From Pseudomonas sp. MTM4 (GTDB lineage: Bacteria > Pseudomonadota > Gammaproteobacteria > Pseudomonadales > Pseudomonadaceae), in the NCBI RefSeq assembly GCF_019355055.1, contig NZ_CP048411.1:1612001-1676000 (forward strand): a stretch of 64,000 nucleotides of DNA. Direction: 5' to 3'. Below the pieces are notes generated by a model, which did no database searches, was not told the origin of the DNA, and saw nothing but the letters and a program-made list of their open reading frames with translations. Below, piece by piece: positions 27,688 to 40,122 of the stretch (its first letter is position 1; every line of letters starts with the position of its first letter). Position numbers and translations under genes: made by a program.

Positions 27688-29085
27688 TCAGGCATGCCTG
27701 GCGCGCCGACTGACGAGCCGAAGCTGAAAGCAGACCCAGATGAATAGCGCCCAGAACGGAATGGCGATAATCGACGTACGGAGCCCCGGCATCGAGAGCA
27801 TGATGGCTGCGATCAGGGCCACGAACGCCAGACAAAGGTAGTTGCTGAACGGGTACCAAAACGCCCTGAACGAAGGTTGGACGCCCTGCTCCCTCATCGC
27901 CTTGCGGAATTTCAGATGAGCAAGACTGATCATTGCCCAGTTGATCAGCAGCGCAGCAACCACAAGCGACATCAACAGTTCGAGCGCATTCTGGGGAAGC
28001 AAGTAGTTCACCAATACGCAGAGCATGGTCACTGCCGCCGAGAAAGCGATCGCCAGCACCGGCACCCCACGACGATTCACAGTCATCAATACTTTGGGCG
28101 CATCGCCCTGCTCGGCCAGGCCATAGAGCATCCGGCTGTTGCAGTAAACGCCGCTGTTGTAGACAGAAAGCGCCGCTGTCAGCACCACGAAATTCAGGAC
28201 ATGCGCAGCGGTATCACTACCTATCAGTGAGAATATCTGCACGAAGGGGCTACCGCTGTAAGGATCGCCAGCGGCCCCCAGCGTTTCCAGCAGGCTGTCC
28301 CAGGGATACAGCGCCAGCAGCACACTCAGCGCTCCGATATAGAAAATCAGGATGCGGTAGACAACCTGATTGATGGCCTTGGGAATGACGGTTTTCGGAT
28401 CCGATGCTTCAGCAGCGGTGATCCCGACCAGTTCAAGCCCGCCAAAGGAAAACATGATGATCGCCAGCGCCATGACCATACCGCTGATGCCGTTGGGAAA
28501 GAATCCGCCATGGCTCCACAGGTTGCTGAAGCTGGCCTGCTCGCCGCCTTTGCCGCTCAGCAACAGATAGAGGCCCAACGCGATCATGCCGACGATGGCG
28601 CCGACTTTGATGATCGCGAACCAAAACTCGGTTTCACCGAAGGCCTTCACGTTTACCAGATTGATGAGGTTGATCAGCACGAAGAATGCCGCCGCAGTGG
28701 CCCAGGTCGGCACTTCCGGCCACCAGAACTGCACGTATTTACCGACCGCGGTTAGCTCAGCCATCCCCACCAACACATAGAGCACCCAGTAATTCCAGCC
28801 CGAAAGAAAGCCAGCGTAGGGTGCCCAGTACTTATGCGCAAAGTGGCTGAAGGAGCCGGCAACCGGCTCCTCGACGATCATTTCGCCCAGCTGCCGCATG
28901 ATCAGAAAGGCGATCAATCCTGCAATGGCGTAGCCGAGAATCATCGACGGACCGGCACTGCGAAGCACGCCTGCCGAACCGAGAAAGAGCCCCGTGCCGA
29001 TAGCGCCACCGAGCGCGATGAGCTGGATGTGCCGGTTTTTTAGGCCGCGCTGAAGCGGCCCGGTATGCAGCGAATCGCTGGACAT
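27688..29085 (-). CDS. aroP: AroP-like amino-acid permease
   Basis: A 465-residue APC-superfamily amino-acid/H+ symporter with 12 predicted membrane segments. The N-terminal signature RGLKNRHIQLIALGGAIGTG and FSHFAHKYWAPYAGFLSGWN, and the middle region IMFSFGGLELVGITAAEA, closely follow enterobacterial AroP, so aromatic amino acids are the likely substrates. PheP-, proline- and gamma-aminobutyrate-type relatives share much of this pattern. Monocistronic. The gene symbol is by similarity only. Confidence 0.87.
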   Translation of the reverse strand: MSSDSLHTGPLQRGLKNRHIQLIALGGAIGTGLFLGSAGVLRSAGPSMILGYAIAGLIAFLIMRQLGEMIVEEPVAGSFSHFAHKYWAPYAGFLSGWNYWVLYVLVGMAELTAVGKYVQFWWPEVPTWATAAAFFVLINLINLVNVKAFGETEFWFAIIKVGAIVGMIALGLYLLLSGKGGEQASFSNLWSHGGFFPNGISGMVMALAIIMFSFGGLELVGITAAEASDPKTVIPKAINQVVYRILIFYIGALSVLLALYPWDSLLETLGAAGDPYSGSPFVQIFSLIGSDTAAHVLNFVVLTAALSVYNSGVYCNSRMLYGLAEQGDAPKVLMTVNRRGVPVLAIAFSAAVTMLCVLVNYLLPQNALELLMSLVVAALLINWAMISLAHLKFRKAMREQGVQPSFRAFWYPFSNYLCLAFVALIAAIMLSMPGLRTSIIAIPFWALFIWVCFQLRLVSRRARHA

Positions 29086-29272
29086 GGCGTCACCTTGTTG
29101 GGTCTGTGACGAGAAACGGCGCGGCCCGTGATGAGTGGAGATACGGAGCCAAGCGGAACCATCGTGTCCGCATGCCGATTGTCGACATGCGCACCGAAGC
29201 GGCGCGAATTGTACACGGCATCAGCGATCAAGAGATTCAAACAAGCGCATCGCTTCGACTGATAGGTGTTAA

Positions 29273-30058
29273 TCAGCCACGGACCCGAGCCAAGGGAAAC
29301 AACCGCTTGAAGTTATTCGTGGTTTGCTCAGCCAGGACCTCGAAATCGACACCACGCAACTGCGCAAGAAACTCGGCGACCTCACGTACGTACTGCGGAA
29401 GGTTCGGTTTACCACGGTAGGGAATCGGAGCCAGATAGGGCGAATCCGTCTCGACCAGCAAGCGATCCGCTGGGACGCGGCGGGCGACGTCGCGAAGTGC
29501 GTCGGCATTTCGAAAGGTGACGATCCCGGACAGCGAGATGTAGAACCCAAGATCCAGCGCGGCCTTCGCCATCTCCCAGTCCTCCGTGAAGCAGTGCAGT
29601 ACTCCAGCCTGCGGCAACGCCGCTTCGCCAAGCAGTTCCAGCGTGTCGGCACGAGCCGCACGGGTGTGAACGATTACCGGCTTGCCGCTCGCTTTCGCCG
29701 CGTCCAGGTGAAGACGAAAGGATTGTCGCTGCAACGCAGCAGCTTCCGGTTCGTAGTGGTAATCCAGGCCCGTCTCACCGATTGCCACGACATGAGGGTG
29801 TTCCAATTCCTGCAGCAGCCACTCAAGCGCGGGTTCCGCACCCGGATCGAGGTCCAGCGGATGTACACCGACCGAGCAGTCGACATCGTCGTAACGCTCT
29901 GCCAAAGCCTTTACAGCCGCCGTATTGTCGGCACTGACGCCAATGCAGAGAAAGTGGCCAACGCCACGTTCACGCGCAGCGACCAGGGCCGCATCAAGAG
30001 AACCTTGATGCGCAGTGAGATCGAGACGATCGAGATGACAGTGGGAATCTACCAGCAT
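29273..30058 (-). CDS. TatD-family metal-dependent hydrolase (YcfH-like)
   Basis: A 261-residue TIM-barrel DNase/hydrolase. The metal ligands of the family are visible in order: DSHCHLD near the N-terminus, GETGLDYHYEP, VIVHTRAA, VLHCFTEDW and ETDSPYLAP. It lies upstream of the conserved pilZ-holB-tmk block in its usual Pseudomonas position, which corresponds to the YcfH type next to holB. Exact substrate is uncertain (3' exonuclease activity in relatives). Confidence 0.93.
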   Translation of the reverse strand: MLVDSHCHLDRLDLTAHQGSLDAALVAARERGVGHFLCIGVSADNTAAVKALAERYDDVDCSVGVHPLDLDPGAEPALEWLLQELEHPHVVAIGETGLDYHYEPEAAALQRQSFRLHLDAAKASGKPVIVHTRAARADTLELLGEAALPQAGVLHCFTEDWEMAKAALDLGFYISLSGIVTFRNADALRDVARRVPADRLLVETDSPYLAPIPYRGKPNLPQYVREVAEFLAQLRGVDFEVLAEQTTNNFKRLFPLARVRG

Positions 30059-30148
30059 TTGAACACGCTACTCATCAAGCCATGACCGGCGTGCATTGTA
30101 GAAGAAAGGAAGCTGCAAGCGATCAGAGAGGGCTGCGCTGGAGCTCGC

Positions 30149-30505
30149 TTACATCGTGTGTGTCGGTCGATCGGACTTCATCGCGCCGGCCAGATAGGTT
30201 TCGATCTTGTTACGAGCGGTTGAATCGCCTTCGTTGAATTGCACGCCGATACCGGCTGCCCGGTTGCCCTGCGCACCCTTAGGTGTAATCCACACGACCT
30301 TGCCGGCGACCGGAATCTTTTCCGGCTCATCCATCAGACTCAGCAGCATGAACACTTCGTCGCCGAGCTTGTAGGATTTGTTGGTGGGGATGAACAACCC
30401 GCCATGCTTGATGAATGGCATGAACGCGGCATAGAGCACCGACTTGTCCTTGATCGTCAGAGACAGAATGCCGTTACGCGGACCAAGGTTTGCAGGCAGA
30501 CTCAT
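30149..30505 (-). CDS. pilZ: Type IV pilus biogenesis protein PilZ
   Basis: A 118-residue PilZ, the founding protein of the PilZ family, needed for type IV pilus assembly and known to work with PilB and FimX. The sequence NGILSLTIKDKSVLYAAF and GGLFIPTNKSYKLGDEVFML matches P. aeruginosa PilZ closely. The N-terminal RxxxR c-di-GMP-binding motif found in receptor-type PilZ domains is absent, as in PilZ itself. The start at 30505 is supported by AGGGAA upstream and by length; the frame extends 20 codons into holB's tail. Confidence 0.96.
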   Translation of the reverse strand: MSLPANLGPRNGILSLTIKDKSVLYAAFMPFIKHGGLFIPTNKSYKLGDEVFMLLSLMDEPEKIPVAGKVVWITPKGAQGNRAAGIGVQFNEGDSTARNKIETYLAGAMKSDRPTHTM

Positions 30506-30537
30506 GCGGTATTCCCTAACGACTATTCCAAAGGATT

Positions 30538-33212
<2,675 letters not shown>

Positions 33213-33216
<4 letters not shown>

Positions 33217-34034
33217 GTATTACTCGACAGATCATCAACCAGGCGTTGAAGTTTACGTGTGAGCGGACCTACCGGCCAGACGCGCGCTTCCAACTGCCGC
33301 ACCGGCCAGATGCCATACAGGCTGTTGCACACGAAGACTTCGTCAGCACCGAGCATTCGCTCGAGCGAGAGATCACAGACCTGGAGCGGCATTCCGGCCT
33401 GTCGCGCCCGATCGAGAATCTCTTCACGCATCACGCCAGCCACGCCACATCGCTCGAGCGATGGCGTCAGCAGTACACCGGTTTCAACGATGAACAGGTT
33501 ACTGAAAACAGCCTCGACGATACGTCCAGAGGTATCGCGCATCAATCCTTCGGCAAAAGCTGGGTCATGCCATTCGGCGCGCGCCAGTACCTGCTCCAGG
33601 CGATTCAGATGTTTCAGCCCAGCGAGAGCTGGCTGCTCGGCAAGACGAGTTTTACAGGGGTACAGGCGCACGCCCACCGTAGAGTGTTCAGGCGCGTAGG
33701 CCGGCAGCGGCGCGCCCGTCAGCACTGTCCGGGGCCGACAGGCTAACGGCGGACCGTAGCCCCGCTGACCATCGCCGCGCGTCAGAATCAACTTGGCTAC
33801 ACCCGTCTCCAGCACGGCGCTGAACGCCATGATCTGCGAACGCAGAGCATCTACATCAAAAGGGATAGCGAAACGCTGGCAACCGAGACCGAGGCGATTC
33901 AGATGACGATCGAGCAACTCCGGTCGCCTGTTCACTACCTTTATGGTTTCGAACAGGCCGTCACCGTATGCGAATCCGCGATCATGAACGGGCAGCCCAT
34001 TGGCAGGCTGTCCGTCTACCCAGCTCAATGTCAC
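33213..34034 (-). CDS. pabC: 4-amino-4-deoxychorismate lyase
   Basis: A 273-residue fold-type-IV PLP enzyme that releases p-aminobenzoate and pyruvate from aminodeoxychorismate for folate. The active-site lysine region [14 protein letters not shown] and the N-terminal [14 protein letters not shown] are typical. The start overlaps the fabF stop by four bases (ATGA). This places folate and cell-wall genes as the tail of the fatty-acid cluster, as in other gammaproteobacteria. Confidence 0.94.
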
Positions 34035-35275
34035 TCGGCGAACCGGCGAAAAACCAGAGAGCCGTTGGTGCCACCGAATCCAAAGGAGTTGGAGACAGCG
34101 ATATCGATCGCTCTCTGCTTCGCTTCGTGAGGTACGAAATCCAAATCGCAGCCGTCATCGGGCTCGTCGAGGTTGATGGTTGGCGGCGCAACTTGGTCGC
34201 GAAGGGCAAGCACGCTGAAAATCGCCTCGACAGCACCCGCTGCACCTAGCAAATGACCGACCATCGATTTCGTCGAGCTGACCGAAAGTTCATAAGCATG
34301 GCTGCCGAACACGGTTTTGATCGCCGCGGCTTCGGCCTTGTCGCCGGCCGGCGTGGAAGTGCCGTGAGCGTTGATGTAATCCACCTGAGCCGCATCGATC
34401 CGGGCATCCTGAATAGCGTTGCGGATGCAGCGAGCAGCACCAGCGCCGTCATCCGGCGGCGAGGTCATGTGGAAGGCATCGGCGCTCATACCGAAACCGA
34501 TTAGCTCGGCGTAGATCTTCGCGCCGCGTGCCTTGGCATGTTCGAGTTCTTCCAGAACCAGTGCGCCGGCGCCGTCGGACAATACGAAGCCATCACGGTC
34601 CTTGTCCCACGGACGACTGGCTGCGGCCGGATCATCGTTGCGGGTGGACAGAGCGCGCGCTGCGGCGAATCCGCCGATGCCGAGACCGCTGGTGGCCATT
34701 TCCGAGCCGCCAGCAACCATGACGTCGGCTTCGCCGTAAGCGATATTGCGTGCAGCCATGCCAATGCAATGTGAACCGGTAGTGCAAGCCGTGGCGATCG
34801 CATAATTGGGCCCCTGCAGACCCAGATGGATCGATAGGAAACCCGAAACCATATTGATGATCGAGCCAGGCACGAAAAACGGCGAAATTCGTCGCGGGCC
34901 TTGTTCGAATAAGGCCTTGCAGCTGTTTTCAATATTGGTCAGGCCGCCGATTCCCGAGCCCATGGCGACACCGATGCGCTCACGGTTGGCATCGGTAACT
35001 TCCAGTCCGGAATCACGTACAGCTTGAAAGCTGGCTGCCAAACCGTACTGGATAAACAGGTCGAGCTTGCGCGCTTCTTTTGCAGGCAGATACTGTTCGA
35101 CATCGAAGTTCTTGACCGATCCACCAAAGCGCGTGGAATAGGTAGAAAGGTCCATATGTTCTATTGGGCCGATGCCACTGCGGCCGGCGAGAATCCCCTG
35201 CCAGCTGCTCGGCACATCGTTACCCAGCGGTGATAGCATCCCCATCCCGGTGATTACGACGCGTCTACGCGACAC
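34031..35275 (-). CDS. fabF: Beta-ketoacyl-ACP synthase II
   Basis: A 414-residue condensing enzyme for elongation in type II fatty-acid synthesis. The catalytic triad is Cys in [12 protein letters not shown], His in [11 protein letters not shown] and His in [12 protein letters not shown]. The start is GTG at 35275 ([12 protein letters not shown]), with GGAG upstream, matching the known P. aeruginosa length. An in-frame extension to 35359 crosses a good promoter and is not conserved-looking. It is separated from acpP by a terminator and its own promoter. Confidence 0.96.
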   Translation of the reverse strand: MSRRRVVITGMGMLSPLGNDVPSSWQGILAGRSGIGPIEHMDLSTYSTRFGGSVKNFDVEQYLPAKEARKLDLFIQYGLAASFQAVRDSGLEVTDANRERIGVAMGSGIGGLTNIENSCKALFEQGPRRISPFFVPGSIINMVSGFLSIHLGLQGPNYAIATACTTGSHCIGMAARNIAYGEADVMVAGGSEMATSGLGIGGFAAARALSTRNDDPAAASRPWDKDRDGFVLSDGAGALVLEELEHAKARGAKIYAELIGFGMSADAFHMTSPPDDGAGAARCIRNAIQDARIDAAQVDYINAHGTSTPAGDKAEAAAIKTVFGSHAYELSVSSTKSMVGHLLGAAGAVEAIFSVLALRDQVAPPTINLDEPDDGCDLDFVPHEAKQRAIDIAVSNSFGFGGTNGSLVFRRFAE

Positions 35276-35291
35276 AGCAATTCTCCTTACG

Positions 35292-35319
35292 TCTATATTT
35301 GGCTCGTTCCACTCTTCAA
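35292..35319 (-). promoter_or_regulatory. Candidate sigma-70 promoter of fabF
   Basis: On the minus strand TTGAAG, 16 bases, TATAGA. The -10 box ends 16 bases before the GTG start codon, so the leader would be very short but would still include the GGAG site. It is downstream of the acpP terminator, which gives fabF a reason to need its own promoter. Confidence 0.5.
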
Positions 35320-35390
35320 CGTTCGCAACGGACGGAAGACGAACCATCAGGCATCGCACAGGTGCACGACCAGCCGATTTTAACTATCTC

Positions 35391-35431
35391 AAACAAAAGC
35401 CGCACTGCCCCGTTCAGAGGCAGTGCGGCTT
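35391..35431 (-). terminator. Rho-independent terminator after acpP
   Basis: A perfect 13-base stem (AAGCCGCACTGCC and its complement) with a nine-base loop is followed on the minus strand by TTGTTT. It lies between acpP and fabF and should separate the very abundant acpP transcript from fabF. Confidence 0.9.
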
Positions 35432-35455
35432 ACTGGTTCGAAGCAGGATTACAAC

Positions 35456-35692
35456 TTACTGCGCGTGGGCGTTGATGTAATCGATAGCTTCTTGAACAGT
35501 GGTGATCTTCTCGGCTTGCTCGTCCGGGATTTCAGTCTCGAATTCCTCTTCCAGAGCCATGACCAGCTCAACGGTATCAAGGGAGTCGGCACCCAGGTCT
35601 TCGACGAAGGAAGCGCTGTTGGTGACTTCCTCTTCCTTGACGCCAAGCTGCTCGGCAACGATTTTCTTGACGCGTTCTTCGATGGTGCTCAT
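35456..35692 (-). CDS. acpP: Acyl carrier protein
   Basis: A 78-residue acidic four-helix protein. The phosphopantetheine attachment serine is in [18 protein letters not shown]. Carries acyl chains for fatty-acid, LPS lipid A and lipoic acid synthesis. It has its own promoter and terminator, consistent with very high expression. Confidence 0.98.
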
Positions 35693-35742
35693 ACCTTGTT
35701 TTCACTCCTATGGAAAAATCAGGCAGCTGATCTGCGCGGTAG

Positions 35743-35770
35743 TGTATAGAAAGCGTTTTCCGCATTTCAA
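35743..35770 (-). promoter_or_regulatory. Candidate sigma-70 promoter of acpP
   Basis: On the minus strand TTGAAA, 16 bases, TATACA, giving a leader of roughly 45 bases before the acpP ATG, in the 191-base gap after fabG. Confidence 0.6.
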
Positions 35771-35883
35771 GCTGAAAGCGGGCAAGCATGAACCTGCTTT
35801 CAACCTTCTGTCTATAAGCTAACCGCAGTTTTATAACGAAACGAATCAGCCGTTATGACTGCATGCTTGCGTTAGACGTCACA

Positions 35884-36627
35884 TTAGCTCATGTACATGC
35901 CGCCATTCACCGGAACCGTGGCCCCGGTAACGTAGGCAGCGCCGTCAGAAGCAAGGAAAGCGACGACCTTGGCAATCTCTTCCGCCTGCCCAAGGCGACC
36001 CAGCGGGATCTGCCCCAGCAAAGCGTCACGCTGAGCGTCTGGCAGCTCACGCGTCATGTCTGTATCGATGAAACCTGGCGCCACGGCATTGACCGTGATA
36101 CCACGCGAGCCGACCTCACGAGCCAGTGCGCGACTGAAACCTTCGAGCCCGGCCTTGGCCGCAGCGTAGTTTACCTGCCCCGCGTTACCCATCGCACCTA
36201 CTACGGAACCAATACTGATGATCCGTCCCCAGCGCGCCTTGGTCATACCGCGCAAAACCCCCTTGGTCAGGCGATAGAGACTGCTGAGATTCGTATCGAT
36301 GACATCGTGCCATTCATCGTCTTTCATCCGCAGCATCAGATTGTCACGAGTAATGCCGGCGTTGTTGACCAGGATGGCCGGCTGACCGAGATGCTGCTGG
36401 ATGTGCTCCAGCGTGGCCGCTACCGACTCGTCACTGGAAACATCCAGCACCAGACCGGCACCTTCGATACCGTTCTCCTTGAGCGTCTCGGCGATGCGCT
36501 CAGCTCCGGCAGACGAAGTCGCCGTGCCGATCACGATGGCGCCCTGACGACCAAGCTCCAACGCGATGGCCTGACCAATACCACGACTGGCGCCCGTTAC
36601 CAGAGCAACCTTGCCTTGCAGATTCAT
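35884..36627 (-). CDS. fabG: 3-oxoacyl-ACP reductase
   Basis: A 247-residue SDR that reduces beta-ketoacyl-ACP with NADPH. Cofactor loop TGASRGIG, NNAG, and the catalytic Ser/Tyr/Lys (SIGSVVGAMGNAGQVNYAAAK) are present. The C-terminus VPVNGGMYM is typical of FabG. The start at 36627 has AAGGAGA upstream and gives the standard length. Confidence 0.97.
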   Translation of the reverse strand: MNLQGKVALVTGASRGIGQAIALELGRQGAIVIGTATSSAGAERIAETLKENGIEGAGLVLDVSSDESVAATLEHIQQHLGQPAILVNNAGITRDNLMLRMKDDEWHDVIDTNLSSLYRLTKGVLRGMTKARWGRIISIGSVVGAMGNAGQVNYAAAKAGLEGFSRALAREVGSRGITVNAVAPGFIDTDMTRELPDAQRDALLGQIPLGRLGQAEEIAKVVAFLASDGAAYVTGATVPVNGGMYMS

Positions 36628-36641
36628 AGATGTCTCCTTGT

Positions 36642-37580
36642 TCAGACCAGAGCGCCACGAGCGGCAGCAAAGGCCTCCGGGGCGTCCAGATTGTAAGTGT
36701 TGATGCCTTTGACGCACCGCTTGTTGAGACCGGAGAGCACCTTGCCCGGACCGCATTCGACCAGCTCGGTCACGCCCTGCGCATTCAACGCAACAACGGT
36801 CTCGACCCAGCGAACCGGGCTGTAGAGCTGGGCCAGCAGGTCACGCTTGAGCGTATCGAGATCCGAAACGATCGCCGCGCTGACATTCTGGACCAATGGA
36901 ATCTCCGGAGCCCGCCAGGCCGCCCCAGTGACGGAATCGGCAAAACGCTCTGCTGCCGGACGCATCAAGTCGCAATGCGACGGCACGCTGACCGGCAATG
37001 GCATCGCTCGTTTGGCGCCTTTGGCCTTGCAGGCATCGATAGCACGCTCGACAGCCGCGGCGCTGCCCGCGATCACGACTTGGCCCGGCGCATTGAAATT
37101 GACCGCGCTGACGACCTCACCCTGCCCAGCTTCGCTGCAAGCCGCCAGGACATCCGCGTCTTCCAGTCCAAGTATCGCCGCCATACCACCAGTGCCGGCC
37201 GGAACAGCTTGCTGCATGAGCTGACCGCGTAGCTCGACGAGCCTCACCGCATCAGAGAATGGCAAACTACCTGCCGCGACCAGCGCTGAATATTCGCCAA
37301 GGCTGTGCCCGGCGACGAATGCCGGCTTCGCGCCGTCTTCGGCCATCCACAAGCGCCACAGCGCAATCGAGGCAGTGAGAATGGCCGGTTGGGTCTTGTC
37401 GGTCTGATTCAGATGCTCTTCTGGGCCCTGCTGAGACAGTGCCCAGAGGTCGTAACCAAGCACCGAAGAGGCCTCGGCAAAGGTATCGATGATCAGGGAC
37501 TGCCGTGCGCCGTGCTCGGCGAGCATGCCGAGGGCCTGGGATCCTTGGCCTGGAAAGACGAATGCAAGTGATGCGGACAT
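36642..37580 (-). CDS. fabD: Malonyl-CoA:ACP transacylase
   Basis: A 312-residue enzyme that loads malonate onto ACP. The nucleophile elbow GHSLGEYSAL and the N-terminal FVFPGQGSQ are diagnostic, with the catalytic His in VPSHCDLM. The start at 37580 gives the P. aeruginosa length. It lies 14 bases before fabG and 61 bases after plsX. Confidence 0.97.
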   Translation of the reverse strand: MSASLAFVFPGQGSQALGMLAEHGARQSLIIDTFAEASSVLGYDLWALSQQGPEEHLNQTDKTQPAILTASIALWRLWMAEDGAKPAFVAGHSLGEYSALVAAGSLPFSDAVRLVELRGQLMQQAVPAGTGGMAAILGLEDADVLAACSEAGQGEVVSAVNFNAPGQVVIAGSAAAVERAIDACKAKGAKRAMPLPVSVPSHCDLMRPAAERFADSVTGAAWRAPEIPLVQNVSAAIVSDLDTLKRDLLAQLYSPVRWVETVVALNAQGVTELVECGPGKVLSGLNKRCVKGINTYNLDAPEAFAAARGALV

Positions 37581-37641
37581 GAAAACGGCTCTCTTGTGGT
37601 TGTTCGTCAGAATGAATACGCCGCGGGGACGCACCGAATTT

Positions 37642-38712
37642 TCAGTTGGATGGCGAGCTGCCGGCAGCGGTCACATCACCAGCGCCGCTTATTGACCGAT
37701 TGGTCACGAGCAGGTGCTCGAGCCGACTATGCAATTGCTCCGGCAAATTATGCTGAACGTCCCGAGCCGCGCGCAGGATCGCCGACCGGAATCCCTCCGC
37801 GCCCGCACTACCGTGGCTCTTGACCACGATACCCTGAAGCCCGAGAAAGCTCGCACCGTTGTACTGCGCCGGCCGTAGATCGGCGCGCAACTGCCGCAAC
37901 AATGGCAACACCAATGCCCCCACCGCGCGTGAAATCAACGAGCGACGGAAAAGCGCTTCGACACGCAAGGCGACCATATGCGCCAATCCTTCGCTGGACT
38001 TGAGCAGGATATTCCCAACAAAGCCATCGCACACCGCCACGTCGGTTTCTCCACGAAACAGCCCGTCGCCCTCGATGAAGCCTCGATAGTTGATATCGCC
38101 AGCTTGCTGCAAAAGCCCAGCAGCCGCCTTGACCTGCTGGTTGCCCTTGATGTCTTCGGTGCCGACATTGAGTAACGAAACCCGCGGACGCTCGATACCG
38201 AGACTCTCTGCCGCAACCGACCCCATTACCGCGAACTGATAGAGCTGCTCGGCAGTGCAGTCCACATTCGCGCCAAGATCAAGCAACAAGCAGACACCCT
38301 CGATCGTGGGTATTGCAGCCATCATGGCCGGACGATCGACACCAGGCAGCGTTTTCAATACGTGACGAGCAAGCGCCATCAGGGCACCCGTATTGCCGGC
38401 GCTGACACAGGCCTGAGCATGACCGTCACGCACCAACTCCAGCGCAACACGCATGGAAGAGCGCGGTTTGGCACGCAACGCCTGCGTCGGGCGTTCATCC
38501 ATGCCAATCACCTCGTCGGCGCTGACAATCGCCAGACGAGCGCGATCCACAGCCGGATGCCGAGCAATGATTTCTTCAAGAACTGGAGATTGGCCAACCA
38601 GGGCCAGGTGCAGCGAGGGAATTTCAGCCAGGCACTGGAGGCTGGCCGGAACAATGCAGTGGGGACCGAAGTCCCCACCCATTGCATCGATCGCTATGAT
38701 CGGAGCAGACAA
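37642..38712 (-). CDS. plsX: Phosphate acyltransferase PlsX
   Basis: A 356-residue PlsX, which converts acyl-ACP to acyl-phosphate for PlsY in phospholipid synthesis. The N-terminus [12 protein letters not shown] and the internal [11 protein letters not shown] and [13 protein letters not shown] motifs are family signatures. The C-terminal tail (about the last 20 residues) is Ser/Gly-rich and dispensable-looking. It is three bases from rpmF. Confidence 0.96.
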   Translation of the reverse strand: MSAPIIAIDAMGGDFGPHCIVPASLQCLAEIPSLHLALVGQSPVLEEIIARHPAVDRARLAIVSADEVIGMDERPTQALRAKPRSSMRVALELVRDGHAQACVSAGNTGALMALARHVLKTLPGVDRPAMMAAIPTIEGVCLLLDLGANVDCTAEQLYQFAVMGSVAAESLGIERPRVSLLNVGTEDIKGNQQVKAAAGLLQQAGDINYRGFIEGDGLFRGETDVAVCDGFVGNILLKSSEGLAHMVALRVEALFRRSLISRAVGALVLPLLRQLRADLRPAQYNGASFLGLQGIVVKSHGSAGAEGFRSAILRAARDVQHNLPEQLHSRLEHLLVTNRSISGAGDVTAAGSSPSN

Positions 38713-38715
38713 GAT

Positions 38716-38898
38716 TTACTCGTCAGCGCCCTTGTCGATCACTTTACGACCACGGTAGAAACCTTCCGGGGAAACGTGGTGACGCAGGTGAACTTCACCG
38801 GTGCTCTTTTCCACGGACAGGGCGTTCGGCACGAGCGCGTCGTGCGAGCGACGCATGTCACGGGCGGAACGAGATTTTTTGTTCTGCTGAACAGCCAT
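38716..38898 (-). CDS. rpmF: 50S ribosomal protein L32
   Basis: A 60-residue basic protein starting [20 protein letters not shown], the standard L32 N-terminus. The zinc-binding cysteines found in some L32 proteins are absent here, as in other pseudomonads. It sits between yceD and plsX, an arrangement conserved through proteobacteria and known to couple ribosome and lipid synthesis. Confidence 0.98.
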   Translation of the reverse strand: MAVQQNKKSRSARDMRRSHDALVPNALSVEKSTGEVHLRHHVSPEGFYRGRKVIDKGADE

Positions 38899-38909
38899 TG
38901 GATCAACTC

Positions 38910-39437
38910 CTAAACGTTTGGGTCACGCTTTAACTGAGCCAGTACGCTGAACGGGTTGGACCGCGATACCTCGTCCTCATTCGGCTCGGGCTCATCAGGC
39001 CCAACCGGCGGCTGGCAAACTTCTTGGTCATGGAGTGGAACAATCGGAAGAGCAAGCAGAAGCTCCTCTTCAACCAGCGCCAGCAGATCCAACGGATCTT
39101 CTCCCACTTCCAGCACGTCATAGCCCTTAGGCAGGTGCTGACTGCTCGCGCCTTCATTCACCACGGCGTAGACGCATTCGCTGTGAATAGGCAGAACAAC
39201 CGGCTCAAGACAACGCTGGCAAATCATCGTGACCTCAACATCCAGCGCACTGTGAATTACCACTGTGTGCTGCTCGTCGCGCCCGAAAACTAAACTGGCG
39301 CGCACCACACCCTTGTCATCCTCGAGAGGATCGACGAGCCGCTTCAGCTCCGACAATTGCAGCTCACCCTTCAAAGTGGCCGCTCGGTCAGCGAGCTTGC
39401 GCGGTTCAACGTGCGGTGGTATTGGTCCTTTCAACAT
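38910..39437 (-). CDS. yceD: YceD/DUF177 family protein
   Basis: A 175-residue YceD protein, implicated in 23S rRNA accumulation/large-subunit biogenesis in relatives. It has the CxxC motif CQRCLEPV and a later cysteine in HSECVYAV, with an acidic C-terminal half. The ATG ([19 protein letters not shown]) matches the family N-terminus. There is no ribosome-binding site, and a strong promoter lies so close that the mRNA may be almost leaderless. First gene of the rpmF-plsX-fabD-fabG run. Confidence 0.94.
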   Translation of the reverse strand: MLKGPIPPHVEPRKLADRAATLKGELQLSELKRLVDPLEDDKGVVRASLVFGRDEQHTVVIHSALDVEVTMICQRCLEPVVLPIHSECVYAVVNEGASSQHLPKGYDVLEVGEDPLDLLALVEEELLLALPIVPLHDQEVCQPPVGPDEPEPNEDEVSRSNPFSVLAQLKRDPNV

Positions 39438-39446
39438 AAGCGCGGC

Positions 39447-39475
39447 ATTCTAGGGACGCACCCCTCGACTGTCAA
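39447..39475 (-). promoter_or_regulatory. Strong sigma-70 promoter of yceD-rpmF-plsX-fab operon
   Basis: On the minus strand TTGACA, 17 bases, TAGAAT: perfect -35, one mismatch in -10, optimal spacing. The -10 ends nine bases before the yceD ATG. The usual initiation distance would put the 5' end within about four bases of the start codon. Confidence 0.8.
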
Positions 39476-39540
39476 AGGAATTCAATCCCACAATCGAGCT
39501 TAGCCGACCGGCAACCAGACACCCATATAAAGGAAGAAAA

Positions 39541-40119
39541 ATGCGCCGCCTGCTTCTCGCCTCCAGCTCGCCCTATCGACGCGAACTGCTTTCACGACTG
39601 CGGCTGACTTTCGACTGTAGCGCCCCGCAAATAAATGAAACCGCACGCCCAGGCGAGCTACCCGAACATCTGGTACGCCGATTGGCCAGTGAAAAGGCTC
39701 GAGCCTTGGCAGCCACCTACCCGGATCATTTGATCATCGGCTCCGACCAAGTCGCCGTCTTGGGACAACGAATCCTAGGCAAACCTCACACATTCGAACG
39801 AGCAACGCAGCAACTGCGAGCCTGCAGCGGCAAAGGCGTAAGCTTTCTGACAGGACTGGCACTACTGGACAGCCGAAGCGGAGCCATCCAGGTCGACTGC
39901 ACGCCGTTTACGGTGCGCTTCAGAGAGCTCAACGATCAACAGATCGAGCGCTACCTGCAAGCCGAACAGCCTTTTGACTGCGCAGGCAGCTTCAAGGCCG
40001 AAGGACTGGGGGTTAGCCTGTTCCAAGCCACGGAAGGCCCCGATGCCACGAGTCTGATCGGGCTCCCCCTGATTCGATTGGTCGACATGCTCAATAACGC
40101 TGGGATCGAGGTGCCCTGA
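39541..40119 (+). CDS. maf: Maf-family nucleotide pyrophosphatase (YceF-like)
   Basis: A 192-residue Maf/HAM1-like house-cleaning nucleotide pyrophosphatase. The N-terminal SSSPYRRELLSRL loop, the catalytic aspartate in IIGSDQVAV and GKPHTFERA are typical. The YceF subgroup, predicted from its position beside yceD-rpmF, prefers m7GTP. Divergent from yceD; its end lies three bases from the convergent signal-peptide peptidase gene. Confidence 0.95.
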   Translation: MRRLLLASSSPYRRELLSRLRLTFDCSAPQINETARPGELPEHLVRRLASEKARALAATYPDHLIIGSDQVAVLGQRILGKPHTFERATQQLRACSGKGVSFLTGLALLDSRSGAIQVDCTPFTVRFRELNDQQIERYLQAEQPFDCAGSFKAEGLGVSLFQATEGPDATSLIGLPLIRLVDMLNNAGIEVP

Positions 40120-40122
40120 CAG

